Assembly: GCA_963691705.1 (NCBI GenBank)
Contig: OY829545.1
Location: forward strand, 44,813,475 to 44,877,474
Direction: 5' to 3'
DNA length: 64,000 nt
Source: Viola odorata
Taxonomy: Eukaryota > Streptophyta > Magnoliopsida > Malpighiales > Violaceae
Shown: one piece after another, positions 34,506 to 45,749 of the stretch
Layout: every line of letters begins with the position of its first letter
Numbering within the stretch: the stretch's first letter is position 1
The notes under the pieces: generated by a model
Databases searched by the model: none
Seen by the model: only the letters and a program-made list of their open reading frames with translations
What the model was told of the DNA's origin: nothing
Translations under genes and position numbers: made by a program

Positions 34506-36107
34506 TGGTAGCATGTTCCATACTCTCTGTTTTGACCTCCTTTCTAGCCCTTTCGGGGGCTCGATGCTGCTATTTGACCTTCATTTCAGCTTTACTTGCA
34601 GAATAGTATCAAAGGAGGGAAAAGGTCGAAAAGAAGCGATTTGGGAGCATTTCTGAGGATTTCCAGTTTCGAGGCCTAGAAGGTCGAGCGATGTCAAGAC
34701 CTCGACGTGAACCAGACCAGTGCGCAGTCGCAAGGCCTCGGTAGCCCTGAGCCTTCTTCAAGGAAAAGCATCTTCAAAGATCTGCCAGATTCCCAAGCGG
34801 TTCCAGAAGACAGCAGGCATGTCAGGAATCCTAGAATATTCCTTTTGCAAGGACGCGTGCTGTCATCTCCTCATTGCCCTTAGCCGTTTTGTCTCCTAGC
34901 TAGCATTAGGCTATATAAGCATAGTTTTAGGGTTTTTGTAAGGACGGCTGTCCAAAGGATATTTTCACACATTAGTTTCAGCATTTTAATTTCTGGGAAT
35001 CAGTTCCTTCTTCCCATCAAGAACAGCCTTTGTCTTTCCTCTTCGATTATTATTAATCTACCGGTTTATTCTAATCCTCTTCTTACTTTTCTTGTTTAAT
35101 TGTTGTATGATCTCATATACCTACTGTTTATATTATAGTATGAGTAGCTAAACATCCCTATCTTGGTGAAGGGTGTTTCTAAGGGTTGTAGGGTGCGGCT
35201 AGGAGGCCTAATGCATGCTTAATATATTCTCTTGTAGTACATGACTGTTTACCGATTTAATGCCATGCTTGTCTAGAAATGTTAAGAGTTTGATCATCTA
35301 TTAGTATTTCTGCATGAGTAACGTCATACTTCAGTGTTATAACTAACGCGAAGCCCTGGAGTTTGAGCAGACACCTAGGGGAGGCAGCACGAGAGGCCTC
35401 ACCTAGGGGTAAACAGGAATCTAGGGAGTAATACAGGTCTGACAAACCGAGCTGTTGCGCCCTAGATCTGTCTTACCTCCCCTTCATGGGCGTTCAGAGT
35501 TTAGCCTCCCTACTTCGAGCCCGGATAGGCCGGACGGTCAAGGCTACCTTTTGATGACAAGGGAGGTAGCTGGGAGGATGGCTGAACATCAAGGTCACCT
35601 CATATGTGGAAACGGGGGGTGACTTTTACCTAAGAAGGTAAGCAGGGGATGCGGTGTGGAAATGCGGTCCCTATAGCAGATCTGCACATGAGTCTAGAAA
35701 ACTTCTGCACCAACGACTGGCCGCCCTAGAAAACAACCCGAAAGAACACCTTTCGCTAATATTCTCTCTCTCTCTGATTTATATCTCTTTTACTCTCCTA
35801 CGCTTGATTTTCCGTTCACTTGATCTTTTACATTTCGTGCCCTGGATTGCATTTTACTTTCGTGCCCTAGATAAATACTTTACAATTTTGTTTTGTTAGC
35901 TCCCATACTCTGCGTTGATTAATTTATTAATCAACATAAACCCCCCAGTGTTCTTACTTTGGCTAGATCGGTGCTTATTACCTTGTCATACATTCTCATT
36001 AGGAAATTAATCCTTCAATCTCTGTGGTTCGACCCTGTCTTGCTCTGTACACATTAATTTGTGCATCTAGGCACCAGGAAAATATTAGTATATTTGAGTG
36101 ACGATCA
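34506..36107 (+). repeat. Athila-1 5' LTR
   Basis: 1602 bp, from TGGTAGCATG to GACGATCA. It contains TATATAA at 34912-34918 and is followed by AATTT and the PBS. The first bases differ from the 3' LTR (TGATAGCATG). Confidence 0.92.
34912..34918 (+). promoter_or_regulatory. Athila-1 5' LTR TATA box
   Basis: GGCTATATAAGC lies ~400 bp into the LTR and is conserved in the 3' LTR at 46157-46163. Confidence 0.65.
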
Positions 36108-36112
36108 AATTT

Positions 36113-36130
36113 TGGCGTCGTTGCCGGGGA
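36113..36130 (+). promoter_or_regulatory. Athila-1 primer binding site, tRNA-Asp
   Basis: TGGCGTCGTTGCCGGGGA is complementary to the 3' end of plant tRNA-Asp with one transition (T for C at position 6). Athila elements are known to use tRNA-Asp. Confidence 0.88.
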
Positions 36131-36152
36131 TTGAACGGTACTAATTCTGTTT

Positions 36153-38723
36153 TTGTTTTCTTGTATGACCAGGAGATCTGCGCCCGATCTACTACCTCTA
36201 GACCTCGAACTGACCAGAACCGAAAGAGGACTTCGGAGGCAAGCACCAAGAACCTCTGCTAAGCGTAGGGTGATCCCGCATCCTGCCCTCGATATCTCCC
36301 CTTCTAGTTCGGTTGCACAGGAACGCCAACCTTTCATGGACCTGACCTCTCCCCATCATAACCCCGAGAACCCCATACCTGATCCTTTTAATCTTCCAGC
36401 AATGGAAGACTTAGCCCACAATGACAACCGTAACAACCATAACAACCGAGAAGACCATCCACCACCCCCAGAACAACAAACCATAGACAATTTCCATGCA
36501 ACCCCTGATATGTCCAGTAGCTGCATTGATTGGCCCAACGTCCCTCATGACTGGACTTTGAAGTCAGTTGTACTTCACCATCTGCCTACTTTTCGGGGGG
36601 TAGCTAAGGAAAATGCTCTTTGCCATCTGCAACAACTCCATTCCATTTGCGAGGCCATGAAACCTGCTAATGTCAGTATTGAACAAGCTAAGCTTCGCGC
36701 ATTCCAGTGGTCTCTCAAAGATGATGCCCTTGATTGGTATTATGACCTGCCAGCGAGATCCATTCGTTCTTGGGCAGATTTATCAAAGATCTTCACTGAG
36801 AAGTATTATCCAACCTCCATTTCCAACACCACGCGCAAGCAACTAGTCTCTATATTCCAAAAGAAGGAAGAGACTCTAGACCAGTACTATGAAAGATTCC
36901 AGAAGATGCAGTCTAGCTGTCCAGCCCACAACCTTACCGAACATGCCCTGGTTCAATATTTCTGTGAAGGCCTTAAGGCCCATGATAAGGCGTTACTCAA
37001 CGCAGCTGCCGGCGGATCTCTTACTGCCCTAACCCCAACCGCAGCTCGAGCAACAATCGAACTCATGGCCAAGAATATCTCTGATGACCTTGCCAGCAAT
37101 CCAGGCCAGGATGTCCAAGTGGCAGCCCTTCAGAATCAGATTTCATCCCTCACGGGAATGTTCCAGAATTTCATGACAGCACAGCCCTCACCAGTCAAAG
37201 CCTGCCAGATATGTAATTTCGTGGATCACCCCACTGATGCTTGTCCCCATATCCCGGAGGAAATCCAAGTAAATGCTGCAGGCCAATTTATCCCAGTCTC
37301 TTACGCTCAAAACTATAACCAAGGGTGGAAGCAACCAAATCTAGGATGGGTCCCAAACAATCCAATTTCGGGACCTAGCCACCAACCACATCAAAACCCA
37401 TATGGTAACCCCCCTCCAAACATGCCAAATTTCAGACCCCGTCCCACATACCATCAAAATCAATATCAACGCCAACCTCCTCAGGATCAGACCTTTGTCC
37501 ATCCTCTAGACCAGACTTGTGTCCAGCCCCCGACTGTTGAAATTCAGAAAAATCCTGAGCAGCAGAAGGAAATAGATGAGCTTAAGAAGGAAATGAGTGC
37601 GGTAACTGCCAGATTACAAGAGCTAACCAACCATGGCAGATTACCACCCCAAACAGAAGCGAATCCAAAGCACAATGTCTGTGCAGTGACCCTGCGTAGT
37701 GGAGCGACCTTGAACCCACCTGAGCCTCCAGCCCATGATGTTGAAAATCTACCAGAAGCCGAAATCCGGCCTAAACCCAGAACCAAGCTCCCCAAGGTCC
37801 CTAGAATCGTGGAAGTCACAGAAGACAGGATCCGTTCCCCTAGAGGTTCACCACGGAATGATCCCAACCCACCGGAATTCACTCAAGAGTACATTCATAA
37901 GATCCTCGAGCCCCCGTTCCTTCACAGATTGGTCAAGACCAAGAAAGATAAGGAGGATCGCGACATCTTTGAAATGTTCAGTAAAGTGGTTGTAAACATT
38001 CCTCTTCTCCAGGCCGTGAAGAATGTCCCTAGATATGCCAAATTCTTGAAGCAATTGTGCACAAACAAGAACAAGTTCGTCGAAGTTAACAAGATCAGCG
38101 TAGGAGCCAACGCTTCTGCGCATATCCAACGACGGATTCCCCCGAAATGCAAAGACCAAGGCATGTTCATAATCCCTTGTCGAATCGGCATAGTGGATAT
38201 TGGCAAGGCCATGTGTGACGTCGGAGCAGGAATCAATGTCATGCCCTTGATAATCTACAACAGTCTAGGCCTCGAACCTCTCGTGCCTACAGACCTAGCA
38301 ATCCAGCTTGCTGACAGGTCTATCATTCACCCCGAGGGTATAATCAAGGATGTCTTGGTCCAAGTGGGCGAATTTTTATTCCCTGCTGATTTCTATGTGA
38401 TAGCAATGGAGAATGAAGACTCCACCAAATCCACGGATGTTTTGCTAGGCCGTCCCTTTCTGGCCACAGCCCGAGCAAAGATAGATGTCCATGACGCTAC
38501 CATCTCCCTCGAATTTGATGGAGAGATCATCAAATTCAATATGCTAGAAGCCATGCGCTACCCCTCTGAATTTTCTAGTATCAATTATTTTGATATTGTG
38601 GACCCCCTTGTCGGGGAAATTGATGATATATATTCTACTGACCCCTTGCAATTTGCCCTTGACAAGGAGTCTGACACCAGCCCTTCTAGATGCCGCGGCC
38701 TCGACACTTCCTATCCCATCTGA
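36153..38723 (+). CDS. gag: Athila-1 Gag-protease
   Basis: An open 856-aa frame from ATG at 36153, 23 bp after the PBS. It starts MTRRSAPDLLPLDLELTRTE, as is usual for Athila Gags. The Gag core spans ~125-310 (HDWTLKSVVLHHLPTF, WADLSKIFTEKYYPT, LDQYYERFQKMQ). A CCHC zinc knuckle lies at ~351-364 (CQICNFVDHPTDAC: C-x2-C-x4-H-x4-C). A Gln/Pro/Asn-rich linker and a coiled coil (~470-495) follow. The retroviral-type aspartic protease lies at ~670-790, with DVGAGINVM in the place of the usual D-S/T-G-A. The frame runs off into 15 unrelated residues because a frameshift near 38680 separates it from pol. Gag itself has no stop. Whether Val in the active-site triad impairs the protease is unknown. 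Confidence 0.92.
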   Translation: MFSCMTRRSAPDLLPLDLELTRTERGLRRQAPRTSAKRRVIPHPALDISPSSSVAQERQPFMDLTSPHHNPENPIPDPFNLPAMEDLAHNDNRNNHNNREDHPPPPEQQTIDNFHATPDMSSSCIDWPNVPHDWTLKSVVLHHLPTFRGVAKENALCHLQQLHSICEAMKPANVSIEQAKLRAFQWSLKDDALDWYYDLPARSIRSWADLSKIFTEKYYPTSISNTTRKQLVSIFQKKEETLDQYYERFQKMQSSCPAHNLTEHALVQYFCEGLKAHDKALLNAAAGGSLTALTPTAARATIELMAKNISDDLASNPGQDVQVAALQNQISSLTGMFQNFMTAQPSPVKACQICNFVDHPTDACPHIPEEIQVNAAGQFIPVSYAQNYNQGWKQPNLGWVPNNPISGPSHQPHQNPYGNPPPNMPNFRPRPTYHQNQYQRQPPQDQTFVHPLDQTCVQPPTVEIQKNPEQQKEIDELKKEMSAVTARLQELTNHGRLPPQTEANPKHNVCAVTLRSGATLNPPEPPAHDVENLPEAEIRPKPRTKLPKVPRIVEVTEDRIRSPRGSPRNDPNPPEFTQEYIHKILEPPFLHRLVKTKKDKEDRDIFEMFSKVVVNIPLLQAVKNVPRYAKFLKQLCTNKNKFVEVNKISVGANASAHIQRRIPPKCKDQGMFIIPCRIGIVDIGKAMCDVGAGINVMPLIIYNSLGLEPLVPTDLAIQLADRSIIHPEGIIKDVLVQVGEFLFPADFYVIAMENEDSTKSTDVLLGRPFLATARAKIDVHDATISLEFDGEIIKFNMLEAMRYPSEFSSINYFDIVDPLVGEIDDIYSTDPLQFALDKESDTSPSRCRGLDTSYPI

Positions 38724-41700
38724 GTTACATTCTGTCGTCACTGCCCTAGAAGAGTGTCCTGTTGCTCAGCCCGAACCCCCAAAGCAGTCTCCTCAGCATC
38801 CAGGTCATGTCAAGCTATCTCCTTCTATTGATCAGGCCCCAGCCCTAGATCTTAAGCCACTGCCTACCCACCTGAAATATGCCTATCTCGGCCCTGACAA
38901 CTCTCTGCCTATCATTATCTCTAACAAACTTGAAGACCTCGAGGAGTCTAAGCTCATTTCTTTACTAAAGAACTTCCGGCAGGCCATAGGATGGACCATT
39001 GCGGACATTAAGGGTTTGTCCCCAGCGTTATGCACTCATCATATCCACCTGGAAGACGCGAGTAAGACCATTCTTCAGCCCCAGAGATGACTTAACCCGC
39101 CAATGATGGAAGTGGTGAAGAAAGAAATCCTCAAGTTGTTAGATGCGGGAGTTATCTACCCCATCTCAGATAGCCCTTGGGTCAGCCCTATCCAGGTTGT
39201 GCCCAAGAAGACAGGGATAACCATCACCATCGGACAGGATGGCGAATCCATTCCTACACGGATCCAGAATGGGTGGCGGGTGTGTATTGACTACCGCCGT
39301 CTGAACTCCGCTACATGGAAAGATCATTTTCCTCTGCCCTTCATCGACTAGATGCTGGAGCGCCTAGCCGGTAAAACTCATTACTGCTGCCTTGACGGAT
39401 ACTCTGGGTTCCATCAAATACTAGTTGCTCCTGAAGATCAGGAAAAGACTACCTTTACATGTCCTTTCGGGACCTTCGCATATAGGCGCATGCCCTTCGG
39501 CCTGTGCAACGCTCCTGCTACTTTTCAGCGCTGCATGGTCAGCATCTTTTCTGAACTGGTTGAAGACGGCATCGAGGTCCTCATGGATGATTTCACAGTC
39601 TACGGGAACTCTTTCGACGAATGCATGAGCAACCTGCAAAAGTGCCTAGAGCGATGTATCGAGAGAAATCTTGTCCTGAACTTTGAGAAATGCCATTTTA
39701 TGGTGGATAGAGCCCTGGTGCTCGGCCATGTTATCTCGGCCAAAGGGATTGAGGTTGACAAGGCTAAGATCGAAGTCATAGAATCCCTACCCTACCCCTC
39801 CTGTGTCCGCGACGTGAGATCTTTTCTAGGCCACGTTGGTTTTTACCGAAGGTTCATTAAGGATTTTTCCAAGATTGCCCAGCCCATGTGTCACCTGCTC
39901 CAAAAGGATGTTTCCTTTGAGTTTAGCGAAGCTTGCAAAGTTGCTTTTGAGATTCTCAAAGCCAGGCTTATCTCAGCACCAATTATTCGTGCCCCCGACT
40001 GGTAGCTACCTTTCGAGGTCATGTGTGATGCCAGCAATCAAGCCCTAGGCGCTGTGTTGGGCCAGAAAAAAGATAACGAGACCCATGTCATCTATTACGC
40101 CTCCAAGCTCCTAGATCCAACCCAGCAGAATTACACCACCACGGAGAAAGAACTTCTGGCAGTTGTCTATGCCCTAGATAAGTTCAGACAGTATCTGCTC
40201 GGCACTCATGTCCTTGTTTACTCAGATCATTCGGCCCTTCGGTGTTTGCTGACCAAGGCGGACGCCAAGCCATGGCTTATCCGATGGATCTTGCTCCTAC
40301 AAGAGTTTGACATCGCTATCAAGGACAAGGTAGGGAGAGAAAACCTAGTGGCAGATCACTTAAGTAGACTCCCAACCCAAAAAGATAATTCGCAAGAACC
40401 GATACGGGACACCTTTCCAGACGAGCAAGTGTGCCTAGCTCAGGCTGTTTATTCCCCGTGGTTCTCAGACATTGCCAACTTCTGCGCTGCAGGCACTTAT
40501 CCGGCTGATGCCACTCCCTCCGAATGCACTCGAATAAGAAGACAAGCCAAGTACTATATATGGGACAACCCCTATCTATGGAGACACTGTGCGGACCAGA
40601 TCATCTGTCGGTGTGTGACCATGGATGAAGTGCCCTCGATCCTTAAATTCTGCCATTCGGATGGAGGCCATTTCGCGGCCAAGAAAACTACCCTGAAGGT
40701 CTTGGAAGCAGGTCTATACTGGCCCACCCTTTTCAAGGACAGTTATATGTTTTGCGCTTCATGCCCCCGATGTCAAGCCACTGGCAATATTGGGGCCAGA
40801 AATCAGATGCCCTTGACGAACATAATTGCTTGCGAGATCTTTGACATCTGGGGAATAGATTTTATGGGCCCCTTTCCCAATTCCTTTGGCAACATCTACA
40901 TCCTGTTGGCCGTTGATTATGTCTCCAAGCGGGTAGAAGCAAAGGCCACCCGAACAGATGACTCTAAACTAGTCGTGAACTTCCTCCGCACCAACATCTT
41001 CAACAGATTTGGTACCCCTAGAGCACTGATCAATGATCGAGGTACCCACTTTTGCAACCGGGTTGTGACCTCTCTCTTGGCTAAATACGGAGTCCACCAT
41101 CGAACATCCACTGCTTATCACCCTCAGACCAACGGTCAAGCCGAGGTCTCGAATCGTGAGATCAAATCCATCCTAGAGAAGACTGTTAGCTAGTCTAGGA
41201 AGGATTGGAGTTTGAAACTGGGTGATGCTCTCTGGGCCTACCGTACAGCTTTCAAGACCCCGATTGGGATGACCCCATACAGACTTATTTATGGAAAACC
41301 GTGCCACCTCCCAGTGGAGATAGAGCACAAAGCCTTTTAGGCCATCAGAAAAGTGAACACAGATCTAGGCCTCGCTAACCAGCACAGACGCCTGCAAATT
41401 CAAGAGCTCGAGGAGTTAAGGGATGATGCTTACGAGAATGCCCTGCTCTACAAGGGCAAGACGAAAGCCTATCACGATCGGCATCTTCGCCCCAAGACGT
41501 TCTCAGTCGGACAACAGGTGTTGTTATACAACTCACGCTTGCGACTCTTTGCTGGGAAGTTGAAATCCAAGTGGTCAGGACCTTTCGTGGTCACGAAAAT
41601 CTACACCCATGGGGCGGTTGAAATTCAAGCCCCCGACACTGGAATCATTTTCAAAGTCAGTGGCCAGAGATTGAAACCCTTTTATGAAGGTTTCCAACCC

Positions 41701-41748
41701 TCGATTGTTGAGGAGGCTATGGTGGATGTCCCACCTGTCCAGACCTAG
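38675..41748 (+). pseudogene. pol: Athila-1 Pol (RT, RNase H, integrase), one frameshift and five stops
   Basis: The frame continues +1 to gag after ~38680. RT (about 39000-39900) carries CIDYRRLN, YCCLDGYSGFHQI, FAYRRMPFGLCNAPATFQR and a VLMDDF active site. RNase H (40021-40380) shows [25 protein letters not shown] and YSDHSALR. Integrase has a zinc finger (HSDGGH ... CPRC, ~40650-40780) and a catalytic core with [16 protein letters not shown] and the Glu in [12 protein letters not shown]. In-frame stops are TGA 39088, TAG 39349, TAG 40003, TAG 41191 and TAG 41338. Athila-2 has CGT at the place of the first and CAG at the second. The frame ends at TAG 41746-41748. The enzyme cannot be made as a unit. 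Confidence 0.92.
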
Positions 41749-42295
41749 AGAATCAGAGCACGTCGAGGCCCCGACGAGTAAATGGGCCACACTAGAGGCA
41801 TTTGATATGCCGTCTGAATCCTTTCTCTCTCCCTTATCTTCTCAGCACCTTTTAAGATTCCCTGATTTTTATTTAATTTTCCTTGTCGTTTCATTAATTG
41901 TATATATCCCTTTCATCTATGATTTTATTCCTTTTTATTATCATTAACTCCCCTTTATTCTCTCTTTTTGTCCATATCTTACTCCAACCGACTCCCTTTT
42001 TGAAATTTAAAAAGTTGTTTTCCTTTTCAGGCAGTTGGGATACGTACGGACATTGTGCACCACGCCCAGGGCGCCTCGTGGCCTGACGAGCGCAGCTGCA
42101 GTAGGCTCATCAATGCAAAAGCTGCGCCATTTCTTGGCAGATGTGATTTCCACTCTCTCTCCCACGCTCCCATTTAATTTTCACTAATATCATTTCGACC
42201 CTATCACTTTCCCCTTACTCTCTCACCAAACACGCAACCCTACCCTCTCACTTCCACCACTATCTCCTACACTGTCTCCTCTCCAAACACCATCA
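41749..42295 (+). other. Athila-1 spacer between pol and env-position ORF, with possible splice acceptor
   Basis: No gene. A pyrimidine-rich run ending TTTCCTTTTCAG|G at about 42018-42030 looks like a splice acceptor. Spliced expression of the env-position ORF has been proposed for Athila-type elements, and a matching donor was not identified here. Confidence 0.45.
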
Positions 42296-44023
42296 ATGGC
42301 TTCCAAAACAAAAAAACCAATCCGCAAAAATGTTGCTGGACCAAAGCCAGTAGGCACTCCAAGTCCCGCTCCTTCCCGATCCAGATCACACTCGACCACA
42401 CCCAACTCGGCTTCGTTCAAAACAGCCTCTCCACCGCCCTTAAACCTCATCCCCGTTCCCTCTCCAACGGCTGCCTCACCAGCAACCGTGGAGCAGCCCA
42501 GGGAGTTTACTCCAGTGGAAGAAGACATCGAAATCACGGGCTCCATTCCTCCAACCACCACGACCACCAGAGGCGGCCGAGTGGTGAAGCTCCCTCCCGG
42601 ATCATCCAAGGCCAAAGCCCAATCTAAGCCACCCTCGGCATCAACCAAGCAGTCGCCTCTTGACGCGGCTGTAGATCGATTTATAACTCCCCACCAATCC
42701 TTAACCGTCGAGGAGGTCCTTAAGGACATCCAAATCTCCGACGAGGAGCAAGAGGATATGGAGGAGCAAGGAGAGCCAGGTGGAGACCAATGCAACGAAG
42801 ACCTCGAAGGAGTGGAGGAAGGAACAGACCCTTCATCCCTCGCCAGATCCAGTACCCAACAGGTAATTTCTGACCTTTCTTCACCCCATGAGTGGATTAT
42901 CTTTAATGACAAGCACTCTATTGATAAGTTAACTTTGCTGAATTCTAAGGGCGTTAGCTCATGTGCGCGCCTGGATTTTGATTTTCTGTCAAGGATGGGT
43001 ATTGAGTCGAGGGTTAGGGAATATGTTGCCAACATTGGTTGGGAATCTTTGTTTTATTTGGAGTATCCGACATATGTTGAGCTTTCCCTAGAGTTTTTCA
43101 CAACTTTCTGGGTAGATGGGACTTTTAAGCCAAAGGGCAAAGTCGGTCCGAATTCTTCTACCCCGGGTTTGATTAACTTTAGGCTAGCCAACAAATGGGA
43201 GCACTTGACTCTTGGGGAATTTAACTGTTGGTTAGGTTTTGTGACTAAAGATGAATTAAACAGCCCCTTATACAAGAATACGTTGACTGTTATTCCTCCT
43301 GTTTTTGATGCCACTGCTGCTTTTTGTGAATTAACTAATAAGTCTGATGCTAAATATGATACTAAGGGTAGTAAGGCCCATGAAATAGCTGATCCTGCTT
43401 TGCGTATCTTGCACCGATATCTAGCCCTCACCTTTTCCGCAAGATTTGGTTCCTCGGGGCAGATATCCGTGCAGGAACTCTTCTTTTTATGGTGCATGAA
43501 ATACAAACGTAGGGTCAACCTAGGCTTTTGGATAGCTTCTGGGGTATTGCATGTTTTGAATGGTGGCCGTGGGCCTATTTTTGGTTCGCTTATCTCTCTA
43601 TTTGCTGCAAAGATGCGTAAAATTGACTTGCCTGGTAGTAGCCTTTCCGAGCCCTTGGCATTCAAGGATTTGGATATCAGAACCTTGGATGTCATGGGCC
43701 ATTTGTGTCTCTCACGTGGTGTGGTGAGTTTTTATCCAGGTTGTGCCCCGGCATCAGAGAAAGTTTTCGGGACCAAGAATGGCGGCATTTTCGATTATCC
43801 AGATCTCTCGGATCCCCACTCCAATGTCGCCCCTCGAGCCCCCGAAAGCCAAGCAGCCCAAGCAGAAGCAGTTCAGCAAAACAGAGCAAACCAAGCACCA
43901 AGTCGGCCCCCAGTTCCTCTCATTGTCTATGACCCGACCCAGACCCGACTTCTCCAGCTTATTCTGCGGGAACTTCAGGCTTTGACGGCTGAAGTAGCCC
44001 GCAGAAATTTGCCTCCGCAGTAG
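42296..44023 (+). CDS. Athila env-position ORF (ATHILA ORF family), intact
   Basis: A complete 575-aa frame with no stop or shift. Residues 1-195 are Pro/Ser/Thr-rich and then strongly acidic (DIQISDEEQEDMEEQGEPGG). Residues ~200-480 form the conserved ATHILA family domain (PF03078 type, recalled), with motifs GWESLFYLEYPTYVELSLEF, TLGEFNCWLGF, FLWCMKYKRRVNLGFW and GPIFGSLISLFA. The C terminus ends in a Leu-rich helix (LLQLILRELQALTAEVARR). It sits where an envelope gene would, but no N-terminal signal peptide or clear membrane anchor is visible, so 'envelope' is a positional label only. It is open while pol upstream is broken. Function unknown. Confidence 0.85.
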   Translation: MASKTKKPIRKNVAGPKPVGTPSPAPSRSRSHSTTPNSASFKTASPPPLNLIPVPSPTAASPATVEQPREFTPVEEDIEITGSIPPTTTTTRGGRVVKLPPGSSKAKAQSKPPSASTKQSPLDAAVDRFITPHQSLTVEEVLKDIQISDEEQEDMEEQGEPGGDQCNEDLEGVEEGTDPSSLARSSTQQVISDLSSPHEWIIFNDKHSIDKLTLLNSKGVSSCARLDFDFLSRMGIESRVREYVANIGWESLFYLEYPTYVELSLEFFTTFWVDGTFKPKGKVGPNSSTPGLINFRLANKWEHLTLGEFNCWLGFVTKDELNSPLYKNTLTVIPPVFDATAAFCELTNKSDAKYDTKGSKAHEIADPALRILHRYLALTFSARFGSSGQISVQELFFLWCMKYKRRVNLGFWIASGVLHVLNGGRGPIFGSLISLFAAKMRKIDLPGSSLSEPLAFKDLDIRTLDVMGHLCLSRGVVSFYPGCAPASEKVFGTKNGGIFDYPDLSDPHSNVAPRAPESQAAQAEAVQQNRANQAPSRPPVPLIVYDPTQTRLLQLILRELQALTAEVARRNLPPQ

Positions 44024-45727
44024 CCCGCCATCGAACATTTTCACCCCGGCCCCCGAAAAGGGCCCTCAAAACAATTATATTTGTTTTATTATGCTTTACT
44101 TTTATAATTTGAACTCCGTATTTTGCTCTCCCCGCATTGAGGACAATGCGCTGCCTAAGTGTGGGGAGGGTTTTATTTATGCTTTTTGACTGTATGATTG
44201 CGTGTTTACTTTTTCCGCTTGTTGTATGACTGTATGTTTTGTTTCTCGGATTTTATTTTGCGGCTTTTAGTTTAGCCATGCTAGAAAAACACAGTTTTCA
44301 AACCCTCATTGGTTGCATGGGTCTTTCAACTTCTTGATGCATAGAAAAATCATGACATCCTTCACAGCTGCACCTGAGCACGTATGTTTTAGGCCTGCTA
44401 GCCCTTATATCCATATCTAGGCCACAACACCAGTAGTCGCAGTTTGATCCCGTGAGCATTTTTTCGAACTTCATGTCCTTCATTTCTGAGTGAAAATGCT
44501 TAACTAGGCACAGTCTAGGTTTGCATAATATCCCTGGGTATAGTCACTGTTAGGACATGGGAAAGCTTAGATATGACGAAAAGCTTCGCATCAATGTCTT
44601 TTTCTTTCTTTTCTTTTCTCTCTCTCTTATCTTTTCGAGCCCCCGACATTCCCCTTCTTTCCATATTCTTTCCTAACCATTTGTATCTTCTTGATCCTTT
44701 TCCTTGGCAGGTAAGGTAGCGATTATTGAGGGTAACGTCGAGGGCTAGACACCTAAAGTGCGCAGACAAGTTCAAGTGTGGGGAAGTAGACGAAAGCAAA
44801 AAGACTTCAAAGCAAAAAGTAGAAATCTAGGGCAAGAAAAAGCAAAGGATTTCGAGCCCTAGATCATTCAATAGATCCGAGCCCCGTAAACGTTTAAAGT
44901 ATGGGGAAACGAAAAAGAAGTCACCACCGATGCTGGAAGCAGATCAAGGGCAAGCGCCGAGCGAAAAATCAAAAGTTACATGCCCCGGAAGAATCAAGGT
45001 TCTGTAACTGGTTCGTGTCCCCTATTAAAAAAAAAAAAAAAAAAAAAAAAAACATTAAAAATTCAAAATAAAAGAAGGGGGGCATTAATCAAGCAAAAAG
45101 AGTATCCGCATCTGAAGCCTCAACAAGATCATTTTCCTGCCCTCGAAAGAAGATCTCTATCTAGCCCCCGAAGCCTCTCGTGCCCTCAATGAAAGCTGCC
45201 TTGCCACTTCACCTTTTCCTAAGCCAGGGAATCCATCCAGGTTATATCTGGTCCTTTCTTTTCTTTCCTTCGTTTCTCCCCTCATTTCTCTCCTATACAT
45301 CTCCTACTTCTCTCCCTCTCACATCTCCATCTCTTTCTACCCTATTTTCTTTCCTTTTGCTGATGCGTTGCTTTTCCGATCGTTGATTGCCCATGCATGT
45401 GCTCTACAGTACTCGGATTGCCGTGCGAACTATGCCTGTGTTGTGTTATTTGCATTCATGAGTGATAGCCTAAACACTTGTTTTATATTGAGAATGAGTG
45501 CAAATACTTATCTTTGTAAGGACTGCTGGTGATTGGGCTAGATATGGGAAAGTCTGGTTGGTAGGGTCGTTATCCTATCAGCCGGATGTAGGTGCTTTTC
45601 TAGGTCTGGATTTGCTCTGTTTGGGTGTAGCCTGTAGGAGTTCGTGCCGATTCTGTGTATTGGGAGTTGATTGTGTGTGTTTTCAAATGAGGTGGTTTTC
45701 CAATTTTGTTCATGCTCGAGGGCGAGC
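44024..45727 (+). other. Athila-1 long 3' untranslated region
   Basis: No gene supported. Contains the Athila-typical GAGGACAATGC ... TAAGTGTGGGGAGGG block (44140-44170), recurring GTGTGGGGA motifs (44776, 45738) with a related GTATGGGGA near 44898, a 26-A run (45027-45052) and CT-rich DNA (45250-45360). Confidence 0.7.
45027..45052 (+). repeat. A26 homopolymer in Athila-1 3' region
   Basis: Twenty-six consecutive A bases followed by CATTAAAAATTCAAAATAAA. This may be slippage expansion of an A-rich site. Confidence 0.8.
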
Positions 45728-45749
45728 ATGGGGGCAGTGTGGGGATGTT
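45728..45749 (+). promoter_or_regulatory. Athila-1 polypurine tract
   Basis: Purine-rich ATGGGGGCAGTGTGGGGATG directly precedes the 3' LTR start at 45750. The GTGTGGGGA core is the one repeated upstream in the 3' region. Confidence 0.7.

Noticed and set aside
42223..43035. 270-aa minus frame opposite the env-position ORF
   Set aside because: Shadow of the plus-strand Athila ORF, whose family motifs are clear.
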